Shown: positions 7,159-13,932 of the stretch, piece by piece
Layout of the letters: every line of letters begins with the position of its first letter
Position numbering within the stretch: position 1 is the first letter of the stretch
Source: a virus
Virus record (IMG/VR): IMGVR_UViG_3300023199_000212
Coordinates: 1 to 52,958 of that record
Reading direction: 5' to 3' (one strand)
Length of the DNA: 52,958 nucleotides
Notes under the pieces: generated by a model
Databases searched by the model: none
Seen by the model: only the letters and a program-made list of their open reading frames with translations
What the model was told of the DNA's origin: nothing
Position numbers and translations under genes: made by a program

Positions 7159-7667
7159 ACATAGACTTCAAGGTTCGCGGCCGCGAGGACGGCAGCTACG
7201 CACTGCTCGCCGCCAAGCCTCCCGAGAACGGTCGGTCGCGCCGGAAGTGGGAGGAGGTCGGGTACGTCCAGCGCGGCGAGGGAGAGAGCGCCGATTCCGG
7301 CCGCAGCCGCAAGGGCTGGAGCTACTACTTCCTCGGCGACGTGAGCCTCGTCTACAAGAGCAAGCGCGATGCGCTCGAGGCGCTCCAGAAGGTCGTCCTC
7401 GAGATGCTCTCCAGCGAGCCCGAGGGGGAGCCCGAGCAGGGCGGTCCCGAGCGGCCAGAGGACGAGCCGTGGGAGGGGGAGACCAGGGAGGCCGGTCCCT
7501 TCCCGTTCGACATCAACCGGCCGGTGTCCCACAAGCTGGGCTACCACGACGGCGAGATCACGAGCGTCGAGCGCATGGAGGGGGACTGGCGCATCAGCGC
7601 CAGGTTCCCGCGGCACAAGTGCTCGCTACGCGGTGGCGTCGAGGACTTCGCGCAGGAGGCGGCGTGA
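7155..7667 (+). CDS. Hypothetical protein with acidic linker, 170 aa
   Basis: A 170-residue protein starting at ATG 7155 (GGAGAGG upstream). Residues 1-75 are a mixed beta/alpha domain with a WSYYFLGDVS segment, followed by a Glu/Pro-rich disordered linker (about 80-120) and a small C-terminal domain with KLGYHDGEI and FPRHKCSLRGG. I do not recognise it. It is coupled to both neighbours by overlapping starts. Confidence 0.55.
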   Translation: MNIDFKVRGREDGSYALLAAKPPENGRSRRKWEEVGYVQRGEGESADSGRSRKGWSYYFLGDVSLVYKSKRDALEALQKVVLEMLSSEPEGEPEQGGPERPEDEPWEGETREAGPFPFDINRPVSHKLGYHDGEITSVERMEGDWRISARFPRHKCSLRGGVEDFAQEAA

Positions 7668-7885
7668 GCCGATTCTGCTGCCCCATGCGGGCCCGGTTCA
7701 TCGTCGGGCCCGTGGGCATCCGCCTCGACCAGCCGGAGCCTGTCGATGTGGCCGACTTCATCCTCGACTGGCGGGCGGACACGCCCGGCGCCAAGCCGGT
7801 GATCGCCATTCGGTTCTGCCCGTTCTGCGGCAGGGAGATCCACCACAAGGAGCGCAGGGACATCGTCGAGCCGGGAGCGCCATGA
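7664..7885 (+). CDS. Small zinc-finger-like protein, 73 aa
   Basis: From GTG 7664 overlapping the previous TGA. It carries FCCP near the N-terminus and FCPFCGREI near the C-terminus, a layout typical of a single zinc knuckle. It probably mediates nucleic-acid or protein contacts. No family named. It overlaps the next ATG. Confidence 0.5.
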   Translation: MSRFCCPMRARFIVGPVGIRLDQPEPVDVADFILDWRADTPGAKPVIAIRFCPFCGREIHHKERRDIVEPGAP

Positions 7886-8067
7886 CGAGCCCGTACCTCC
7901 ATCTGGCCTTGGAGCATTGGCAGCTCGCCGAGGAGCTGACCAGTCCCCACCTACGGGACTTCCACTGCTACGTCTACCTCGCGCTCGCGGCAGAGGGCGA
8001 GGATGAGGTCGCTCTGTGGCACGACTGCTGGACGAACGGGTGGGTTTGTTCGGTCTTGCCTCGCTAG
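7882..8067 (+). CDS. Hypothetical protein, 61 aa
   Basis: A helical 61-residue protein starting at ATG 7882 with GGGAG upstream. Its stop (8065-8067) lies in the inverted repeat CTCGCTA-GTCG-TAGCGAG (8060-8077) and overlaps the stop of the KTSC remnant on the other strand. The C-terminal residues may have been altered when the restriction-modification cassette arrived; that is inference. Confidence 0.5.
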   Translation: MTSPYLHLALEHWQLAEELTSPHLRDFHCYVYLALAAEGEDEVALWHDCWTNGWVCSVLPR

Positions 8068-8205
8068 TCGTAGCGAGTCTCATACTCGAACGTGCGTGCA
8101 ATCTCCTGATTGAAGTAGCGCCCCTTCGACTCTGCCAGCTTCATGCGGTAGTAGACAGCAGGCGGCACGGCTCGATAGACGTAGGTCGCGGTGCGCGTCC
8201 TCTCC
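8064..8205 (-). pseudogene. C-terminal half of a KTSC-domain gene (remnant)
   Basis: The minus strand carries an open frame ending at TAG 8066-8064 that reads YVYRAVPPAVYYRMKLAESK then GRYFNQEIARTFEYETRYD. This matches the C-terminal half of the KTSC domain (VPxxVYxxL-x-A-x-SKGRYFNxxI). Upstream, the same DNA in another frame is vsr, so the N-terminal half of the KTSC domain is missing. It appears to be a native gene cut by the insertion or deletion that placed the truncated vsr here. Confidence 0.6.
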
Positions 8206-8419
8206 GGCAGGAGTGCCCGTGCCAAAAGCAACCTCGCACCTGGACGGCGACCGGCCGAAGAACGATGTCGGGCGTCCCTGGTAGATCTGAACGGTGAGTG
8301 TCGAACAGGAGCCCGCGTGAGAGGAGCGCAGCCTGAAGCGCCAACTCGGGTGATGTGTCTCGAGTGCGTACGGCGCGCATCACCTCAGATCGCTTCGCTC
8401 TGCTGAATACATCCCCCAT
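8141..8419 (-). pseudogene. vsr: Vsr-type very-short-patch-repair endonuclease, truncated at the C-terminus
   Basis: 92 residues, of which about the first 75 follow Vsr: VFSRAKRSEVMRAVRTRDTS, DLPGTPDIVL with Asp51, and CFWHGHSCRRGR with His67 and His69, the catalytic region. Vsr proteins are normally about 140-150 residues. Here the frame switches to unrelated residues and stops, and another frame continues into a KTSC gene end. Vsr nicks at T:G mismatches created by deamination of 5-methylcytosine, and usually accompanies a C5 methylase, as it does here. The start ATG 8419 overlaps the endonuclease stop (TGATG). Activity of the shortened protein is doubtful. Confidence 0.8.
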
Positions 8420-9315
8420 CAGTTCCGTCCTGGATAGTTCGCGTTCTTGTATGGGATAAACCTCTCATCGAGAAACACCACGTCCATCGCGTAGAAGGCG
8501 TCCGATCTGAAGACCGCTGTCTTTCCGGAATCGCCTGGGGTGTTGCTGATGGAAAAGTCGTCGGGGCCGACATTCCCCACTCGGATCTCCCAGATCCAGA
8601 TCGTGTCGCCCCGTTTCTCTCGATCGAACTGTCCAGCGCGGTCCCCGAGCACGTACCGTACGGTCAGATGGGGGCCAGGCTTGGGCAGGTGCCCCTTCGG
8701 CTTATTCTTCGCAAGAGCGACCTTGATCTCCAGCTCACACGCCGGATTCTTCAGCGGGACAAGATCCGGGTACTTGTGTGGCCCGTTCCTTTGATACAGA
8801 CCATCAGAGGCCTCCGCGATCGCGCCACCGAAGATGTTCCCGAGCATTGCCGATAGATTCGCCAGTTCGACGGTCTCTGCCAGCGGCGAACTCTCCGCCG
8901 CCAGCAACTGTGCGTCGATCAAGTCCAGCGTCCCATAGGTCTTCTCGATCGCCGCGCCCAGCATTTCGAGGGTGAGCGCAGTGGCCTCTTGTAGACGGTC
9001 CCCCTTCCGCAGCATGCCATCAGCGGGACGGCGTTCTACCCAGTCCGGAGGGACGAGAAGCGGGGCGGCCTTCCCCTCCGGGGTGGATCCCCCTACCTCG
9101 GCCAAGAGCGACCCCAAGGGCATGTCCAGGGCCCATGCGATACTCAGGGCGACTTCAAGAGAGGGGTGCCGTGAGCCCTTCTCCAGGAGGCCCACATGGC
9201 TCCGATCGATGCCCGCTCGTACAGCCAGCTCTTCCTGCGTAAGCCCCTGGCGCATCCGCTCTTCCGTCAGCCGCCGGACGATGGCGGCGACGATACCGGC
9301 TGCCGGGGTGTCCAT
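8419..9315 (-). CDS. Type II restriction endonuclease with N-terminal XRE helix-turn-helix
   Basis: A 298-residue protein from ATG 9315. Residues 8-75 are an XRE-type HTH (LTQEELAVRAGIDRSHVGLLEKG), probably an autoregulator that also controls the cassette. Residues about 150-298 carry a PD-(D/E)XK nuclease signature: PD at 183-184, then E196-I-K198, followed by strands TIWIWEIRV. Linkage to a C5 methyltransferase (divergent, 60 bp away) and vsr identifies it as the restriction subunit. The recognition sequence cannot be read from the protein. The fused HTH replaces the separate controller protein of many systems. Confidence 0.8.
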   Translation of the reverse strand: MDTPAAGIVAAIVRRLTEERMRQGLTQEELAVRAGIDRSHVGLLEKGSRHPSLEVALSIAWALDMPLGSLLAEVGGSTPEGKAAPLLVPPDWVERRPADGMLRKGDRLQEATALTLEMLGAAIEKTYGTLDLIDAQLLAAESSPLAETVELANLSAMLGNIFGGAIAEASDGLYQRNGPHKYPDLVPLKNPACELEIKVALAKNKPKGHLPKPGPHLTVRYVLGDRAGQFDREKRGDTIWIWEIRVGNVGPDDFSISNTPGDSGKTAVFRSDAFYAMDVVFLDERFIPYKNANYPGRN

Positions 9316-9334
9316 AGGACGGCAGCCTAGGGGG

Positions 9335-9363
9335 TTGACGGCGGGTGTCGAGGAGACTATTGT
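9335..9363 (+). promoter_or_regulatory. Promoter for the methyltransferase (TTGACG-17-TATTGT)
   Basis: TTGACG at 9335-9340 and TATTGT at 9358-9363, 17 bp apart, in the 59-bp divergent gap between endonuclease and methylase. The transcript would begin within a few bases of ATG 9375, so it may be nearly leaderless. The endonuclease HTH is a candidate regulator of this gap. Confidence 0.55.
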
Positions 9364-9374
9364 CCCCACCGGAT

Positions 9375-10535
9375 ATGCGCGAGACGAAGATCCTGGATCT
9401 GTTCTGCGGCACTGGCGGCTTCTCGAAGGGCTTCGAGGACTCAACCGAGCACGGCTACCAGGTAGTACTCGGCGTCGATGTCAGGCGCGACTGCCTCGAC
9501 ACCTTCGCAGCCAATCACTCCTCTGCACTCGCCTTGTGCCAGGATGTCCGATCACTCCCTTGGAGGAAGATGCGCGAGGACCTCGGGCTGCGACGCGGTG
9601 AGTTGGGTGTCGCAATTGGTGGTCCGCCGTGCCAAGGATTCTCGAGCATTCGTCCTCACCGCTCTACTAACAACAACGACCCCCGAAACCAGCTGTTCCG
9701 ATCGTTCGTAGCCTGCGTCGACGAGTTTCGCCCGCCTGTCTTCGTGATGGAGAACGTCGTCGGGTTGGCGACTCACGGTGGCGGTGCTGACATAGAGGGA
9801 ATCGCGCACTCGTTCGAGGCAATCGGATATGCCACTGACTGGAGAATCCTGAACGCCGCCCACTTTGGGGTACCTCAAAGGCGCGAGCGTCTCGTGATGA
9901 TTGGCGTTGAGGGTGGGGGTGAGATTCCGTGGCCGGAGCCGACGCACGAATCCGATCATCCAACGATCGGATTTCGGGAGAGGCATCGGCTCCTGCGCCC
10001 TGAGACACTGCCGCTCTTTTCGAACGGCTCCGAGCTAGAACCCGCCGTGACGGTCATGGACGCTATCGGCGATCTGCCGAACATTGAAGCAGGCCAGGAG
10101 ACCACTGTCTACGATCGCCCGCCGAGCACAAAGTACCAGCGGGCTCGTCGGCGCCGCTGCAAGGTCCTTACTTGGCATTCGTCTACTCGTCATACAGACA
10201 GGATGCTCCAGATCATTCGACACAGCGGTCGGAACATCAACAGCATTCCCGAGCATCTCATCACCAGCGGATTCAGCTCGTGCTACTCTCGGCTGGATGG
10301 TGATGAGCCGTCCGTGACCATCACCGTCAACTTCGTGCATCCAGCCTCGAATCGGTGCATCCACCCGATTGCTGACCGAGCCTTGACTCCTCGCGAGGGA
10401 GCGAGACTTCAGTCCTTCAACGACAGTTTCCGGTTCGTCGGTACTAGGACGCAGATCGTGAAACAGATCGGCAATGCGGTACCACCGCTACTTGGTACTG
10501 CAGTAGCGAGAGCAGTGGCACGCGTCCTCGCATGA
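9375..10535 (+). CDS. dcm: DNA (cytosine-5-)-methyltransferase of a type II R-M system
   Basis: A 386-residue protein from ATG 9375. All main C5 methylase motifs are present in order: motif I ILDLFCGTGGF (6-16), motif IV GGPPCQGFS with catalytic Cys86, motif VI ENV (126-128), motif VIII QRRERLVMIG, the target-recognition region about 220-310, motif IX LTPREGARLQSF and motif X QIGNAVPP. It transfers a methyl group from S-adenosylmethionine to cytosine in the cassette's recognition site, protecting DNA from the divergent endonuclease. Codon use is less G+C-extreme than in phage neighbours, consistent with transfer. The gene symbol denotes the family only. Confidence 0.93.
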   Translation: MRETKILDLFCGTGGFSKGFEDSTEHGYQVVLGVDVRRDCLDTFAANHSSALALCQDVRSLPWRKMREDLGLRRGELGVAIGGPPCQGFSSIRPHRSTNNNDPRNQLFRSFVACVDEFRPPVFVMENVVGLATHGGGADIEGIAHSFEAIGYATDWRILNAAHFGVPQRRERLVMIGVEGGGEIPWPEPTHESDHPTIGFRERHRLLRPETLPLFSNGSELEPAVTVMDAIGDLPNIEAGQETTVYDRPPSTKYQRARRRRCKVLTWHSSTRHTDRMLQIIRHSGRNINSIPEHLITSGFSSCYSRLDGDEPSVTITVNFVHPASNRCIHPIADRALTPREGARLQSFNDSFRFVGTRTQIVKQIGNAVPPLLGTAVARAVARVLA

Positions 10536-10548
10536 TGCTCACCCCATC

Positions 10549-10745
10549 GAGCTGATCAGGTCGCAGACCAGCTCGCGGAAGCGGCCGAGCGTGACTCGGG
10601 CGTTGCGGCCGACACCTCGATCGAAGTGCTTCCTAGACGGGGCGCTCTTGCCCTGTCCAGCTCCGTCCTGTTCCTTCCCGCCCTGTCCAGCTCCGTCCCG
10701 CTCTGTCCAGCCGACAACGTCAAGATCGGCTAACTCGCCGATCTG
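10549..10745 (-). pseudogene. 3' remnant of an unknown gene, with tandem repeat
   Basis: On the minus strand a frame without any start codon runs to TGA 10551-10549. It encodes two copies of a DGAGQG-K/G unit and then a natural-looking end: KHFDRGVGRNARVTLGRF followed by RELVCDLISSMG. At DNA level the repeat is CTGTCCAGCTCCGTCC, seen twice in full and once in part (10650-10710). It sits just beyond the methylase stop, so it looks like a phage gene whose 5' part was lost when the cassette inserted. Nothing else is seen in this gap. Confidence 0.4.
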
Positions 10746-10759
10746 TATAACCCGCGGCC

Positions 10760-11002
10760 ATGGGCGAAGAGAAGACGAAAACGTGTCGCCGCTGCGGAGA
10801 GAAAAGGGCGACCCGCGAGTTCCGCGCGTTCAGCGTCCGCAGCGGCTGGGAGTACCTCGGACCGGGCAAGTACAGGCCGAAGTACATGGGCCCCTACCTG
10901 CGCTCGTGGTGCAGGGACTGCGAGCGTGAGTACTCGAAGTCGTGGCGAGAGAGGCACCCCGGCTACCACGCGCAGAAGGCTCGAGAGTACCGGGCGATGT
11001 AG
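10760..11002 (+). CDS. Zinc-finger (HNH/endonuclease VII-like) small protein
   Basis: An 80-residue protein with CRRCGEKRATREF at residues 9-21 and WCRDCEREYSKSWRERHP in the second half: two CxxC knuckles followed by an Arg-rich helix. This is the zinc-binding half commonly found in phage HNH and recombination endonuclease VII proteins, but the catalytic His/Asn part is not visible, so it may be only the DNA-binding unit. The start ATG 10760 has no strong Shine-Dalgarno. Confidence 0.6.
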   Translation: MGEEKTKTCRRCGEKRATREFRAFSVRSGWEYLGPGKYRPKYMGPYLRSWCRDCEREYSKSWRERHPGYHAQKAREYRAM

Positions 11003-11014
11003 CGCCCCAGCACC

Positions 11015-11593
11015 TCAACCGGCCCGGCGTTGGCGTCGCCTGCGCAGTTCGGCCGCACGGCGCCGGGCCCTCTGCTGGATGTCACGCCGCGCCTGGGCGG
11101 CCTGGCCGCGGTGCTGCGTAGCCCACCACGCCATCCCGACGGCGTCCATCAGGTGCGCCTTCATGCGCTGCGAGTTGATCATCGAGCAGTCGAGGTCCTC
11201 GCGCAGCTGCCGGTGGTGCGCCGCCTTGCTCCGGTTTCCCTTCCACTCGTGCGCGGTGGGGCACATGAACCGGGCGTGGGGGAACGCGCGCATGAGCGCG
11301 CCGAGCGCTACGCCGCCGGTGACGCTGACTCGGTTGAGGCCGGTGAGGCCCTCGCACCCGAGCGGCGTCTGGGGGTAGACCTTCATGGCCTCGACGACGA
11401 CGATCGCCGGTTCGTCGAGTTTCTGCAACGCCGGCGCGAGGCTCACGGCCACCTGGCGGGCCGTCTCGATCACCGCGGCGTCATCGACGAGTTGCCTGCT
11501 CACCGTCGCCTGCCACGCGAACACGACCTCACCGCCCCGCTGAGCGGCCACGGCGAGCGTGTGCGTGTCGGGATCGCATCCAACGGTGAGCAC
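11015..11593 (-). CDS. RuvC-like Holliday-junction resolvase (RNase H fold)
   Basis: 192 residues from GTG 11593 (GCAGG five bases upstream); ATG 11608 is an alternative. The N-terminal strand VLTVGCDPDTHTLAV carries the first acidic residue Asp7, IVVVEAMKVY carries Glu68, and HLMDAVGMAWW carries Asp150, matching the spacing of RuvC-type catalytic acids. A very Arg-rich C-terminal tail may bind DNA. It would resolve branched DNA before packaging. It converges with nothing on its strand but is followed by the zinc-finger gene on the other strand. Confidence 0.7.
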   Translation of the reverse strand: MLTVGCDPDTHTLAVAAQRGGEVVFAWQATVSRQLVDDAAVIETARQVAVSLAPALQKLDEPAIVVVEAMKVYPQTPLGCEGLTGLNRVSVTGGVALGALMRAFPHARFMCPTAHEWKGNRSKAAHHRQLREDLDCSMINSQRMKAHLMDAVGMAWWATQHRGQAAQARRDIQQRARRRAAELRRRRQRRAG

Positions 11594-11624
11594 TCTACCT
11601 GCTATCATATCGTGTAGAGGCGGC

Positions 11625-11891
11625 ATGTCCACCACCGAGATCTACAACCGCATGAACGAGATCGAGAAGAAGGTCGAGCGCCTCGTGCTGCTGAACGAGC
11701 AGGCGCTCGCTCACCTAGAGCGCCACGAGCAGCATCTCAGCGGCGACCCCGCGAGCGGACAGCCGGGTATCGTGGTGAAGCTCGATCGCGTGGAGCAGTG
11801 GAAGGCGCGCCACACCAAGCTCATGTGGATCCTCCTCGGCGCGGTGTGCGGTGGCCTGGTCGAGCGCGTCTGGACGCTGATGCTGGGCTAG
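11625..11891 (+). CDS. Coiled-coil protein with C-terminal TM anchor (XhlA-like)
   Basis: 88 residues from ATG 11625 (AGAGG upstream, TATCAT at about 11604 as a possible -10). Residues 1-65 form a charged heptad-like helix (IYNRMNEIEKKVERLVLL...), then KLMWILLGAVCGGLVERVW is a membrane segment. This layout is typical of XhlA-like haemolysin or holin accessory proteins found near lysis genes, but no holin or endolysin is adjacent. Its stop overlaps the end of the convergent gene. Confidence 0.5.
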   Translation: MSTTEIYNRMNEIEKKVERLVLLNEQALAHLERHEQHLSGDPASGQPGIVVKLDRVEQWKARHTKLMWILLGAVCGGLVERVWTLMLG

Positions 11892-12418
11892 ACGAAGAAC
11901 CCCCCGCGCACGGTGCGGCGCTCGAAGGCCTCGGGCACCTCCTGCCTCACCACGCGCCGGAACGTCTTCTGGGCCTCCGGTGTTGAGCGCCGGAAGAACC
12001 CGTGAAGCCCGCGGTCGAAGAAGTGCTTCCCGCGCACGCTGCCGCCCGAGCGTGGCGACATGCGCGCGATGACCGCCTTGCCGTCCTCCACGTCCTGCAG
12101 GAGCTGCTCCCACGGGATGTTGAGGCGGCGGATCTGGACGGCGCGCACGGGGTAGTTCCCGTGGTGCCGGGGGTCGTCGCGCGGATCCCAGTACCAGATG
12201 AGGAACAGGTTCGGTCGAGCGAGGGAGGGCCCGCGACCGTCGTGGTAGTAGACCGCCCAGTAGTGGGGGACGCCGAGCCACCAGCGGCCGTCCCGCTTCT
12301 GCAGGCGCAGAGCGGCGCGCAGCGTGCGGGACTCGATGAAGCCCTTGACGCGCTGCAGAGCCCTCTGACCGATCGCCTGGGCGATGCGGTCGTGCAGCTC
12401 GCTGCGCTTGATGGTCAT
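11888..12418 (-). CDS. Hypothetical head-tail region protein, 176 aa
   Basis: 176 residues, basic and aromatic-rich, with a WWLGVPHYWAVYYHDGRGP stretch near residue 50 and a basic C-terminus. It starts at ATG 12418, overlapping the portal stop by 4 bases, so it is translated with the portal. Proteins in this place are often neck or head-completion proteins and the HDGRGP turn is reminiscent of such families, but I cannot assign one. Confidence 0.55.
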   Translation of the reverse strand: MTIKRSELHDRIAQAIGQRALQRVKGFIESRTLRAALRLQKRDGRWWLGVPHYWAVYYHDGRGPSLARPNLFLIWYWDPRDDPRHHGNYPVRAVQIRRLNIPWEQLLQDVEDGKAVIARMSPRSGGSVRGKHFFDRGLHGFFRRSTPEAQKTFRRVVRQEVPEAFERRTVRGGFFV

Positions 12419-13875
12419 GCGGCCAGCAGAGCCTTGAACATCCGGTCGACCGTGCCCTCCATGAAGTCGCGGATGATCGTCTCGCGGCGATCTTCCGGCA
12501 GGGTCTCGGCGATCTTGGCGACGCGGTCCTCGAGGGAGGTCTTCTCCGCGAAGTACGTCTCCAGCTCCTCGTCGGACTTCTGCACGGCGCGGTTGGTCGG
12601 CCGCTGCGAGTTGATATCGCGGCGAGAGCCGGGCTCCTTGGGCGCCTCCTGCATCGAGCCGGGCGCCTCGATCTGCGCGACCGGCACCTCCTCGACGATC
12701 GTCTTCAGCTTGAAGGCGCCGTTGCCGTCGAGGCCCTTGACGCCGTCACCGGAGCCCAGCGTCTGCCCGAGCGTCTTCTGGATCGCGGTCTGCGCCGGAG
12801 CGATCACGAGCGACTGGAACATCCACATCGCGTTGATGAACTCGTTGTTCGCGCCGAGCTTGCCCGGGATCTGGATGCCCGCGAGCAGCGGCGGCACGCG
12901 ATGGGCGGACACGATGCGGTTGGCGATCGTGTCGAGCATGGACTGGAACCAGCCCTCGGCCATCTGCTCGCCGAGCTTGTGGACCTGCACCTCGACCTCG
13001 GGCTTGTTGATCTTGATCGCGAGGGTCTTGTGGTGGTTGCCCATGCCCGTGCCGCTCTGCACGGCGTCCTTGATCTCCTTCCAGTCCTCCTCGCTGACGC
13101 CGCCGCCGATGAGCGTGAGGATGAACTCCGGCACGCCCGAGTTCATGAAGAAGTCGAAGTTGTACTGCGTGATGGCGTGGGCCAGCTCGATCTGCGCGAC
13201 AGCCGAGAGCCAGTCGGGCATGCCGTACCAGCGGTGCAGCGACGTGGGGCGGCGCAGGTGGATCAGCTCCGAGACCTCTGTCTGCCTCGATCGCGCCTTG
13301 GGGAGCACCTCGCGCTTCACGCGGTCGGCATCGCCGAAGGCCGCGCAGATGAGGTCGGGGCCGGACTCCTGCCGGACGATGTAGTGGAAGTCGAGCGTGT
13401 CGTTCTTCTCGATCTTGAACTTCACGCACTCCGCTGCGACGTGGTAGAGGCCCTTGATCTCGCTGCCCTCGCGGACGACCTCGATCCAGCCGTTGCCGGT
13501 GTGCCAGTAGTCCTCGACGGCCGACGTGCTCACGTCTTGCCACGTCGTGGCGCAGAGCGGGTCGAGCGTCTCGTCGACCTTCTCGTTCTCGAAGCCCAGG
13601 CCGACCGTGCTCTCCCGCTTGGCCTCGATGCAGGCCGAGTGGTGGGGGTCGGCGTCCTTGAACCGCTTCGCAGCCCGGAAGTCGAAGGGGTGCTGGACCT
13701 CTCCGCGGTTCGCCCGCTGGCGCGAGCGCGCCTCCCGGGGGAGGAGGCCCTTGAGCAGATAGGACGACCAGCTCTCCTTCTTGGGCATCCCCTTGGGGCG
13801 GGCGAACAGGGGGGTGTGGGCCCGCTTCATGTGAATGACCATGTCGGGCTGTCGTGTCGAGGTATCATGGCTCAT
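12415..13875 (-). CDS. Phage portal protein (PBSX/Phage_portal family)
   Basis: 486 residues. The central region has the family's features: an early AVEDYWHTGNGWIEVVRE segment, HLRRPTSLHRWYGMPDWLSA, then a helix with YNFDFFMNSGVPEFILT, and RVPPLLAGI followed by the long helical crown-like region. The last 90 residues are charged and low complexity. It forms the dodecameric ring at the capsid vertex through which DNA is packaged. The start is ATG 13875, with the Shine-Dalgarno AGGAG in a hairpin loop upstream. Unusually, it lies on the minus strand, 20 kb from the terminase and divergent from the protease gene. Confidence 0.9.
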   Translation of the reverse strand: MSHDTSTRQPDMVIHMKRAHTPLFARPKGMPKKESWSSYLLKGLLPREARSRQRANRGEVQHPFDFRAAKRFKDADPHHSACIEAKRESTVGLGFENEKVDETLDPLCATTWQDVSTSAVEDYWHTGNGWIEVVREGSEIKGLYHVAAECVKFKIEKNDTLDFHYIVRQESGPDLICAAFGDADRVKREVLPKARSRQTEVSELIHLRRPTSLHRWYGMPDWLSAVAQIELAHAITQYNFDFFMNSGVPEFILTLIGGGVSEEDWKEIKDAVQSGTGMGNHHKTLAIKINKPEVEVQVHKLGEQMAEGWFQSMLDTIANRIVSAHRVPPLLAGIQIPGKLGANNEFINAMWMFQSLVIAPAQTAIQKTLGQTLGSGDGVKGLDGNGAFKLKTIVEEVPVAQIEAPGSMQEAPKEPGSRRDINSQRPTNRAVQKSDEELETYFAEKTSLEDRVAKIAETLPEDRRETIIRDFMEGTVDRMFKALLAA

Positions 13876-13877
13876 GT

Positions 13878-13893
13878 AAGGGCTCCTGCCCTT
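13878..13893 (-). promoter_or_regulatory. Hairpin displaying the portal Shine-Dalgarno
   Basis: Read on the minus strand, AAGGGC-AGGA-GCCCTT is a perfect 6-bp stem with loop AGGA, the core of the Shine-Dalgarno, ending two bases before ATG 13875. It mirrors the hairpin at 3426-3445. Confidence 0.6.
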
Positions 13894-13932
13894 ATTCTAA
13901 GTCAACCTGTACAACCGCTGTAGACTAGAAGC

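Noticed and set aside
8058-8080. CTCGCTA-GTCG-TAGCGAG hairpin as a terminator
   Set aside because: The stem is good but there is no T tract on either side, and it overlaps both stop codons; kept only as part of the neighbouring gene notes.
10650-10710. CCTGTCCAGCTCCGTCC repeats as iterons or an attachment site
   Set aside because: They fit a tandem DGAGQG coding repeat in the minus-strand remnant, and no recombinase is nearby.
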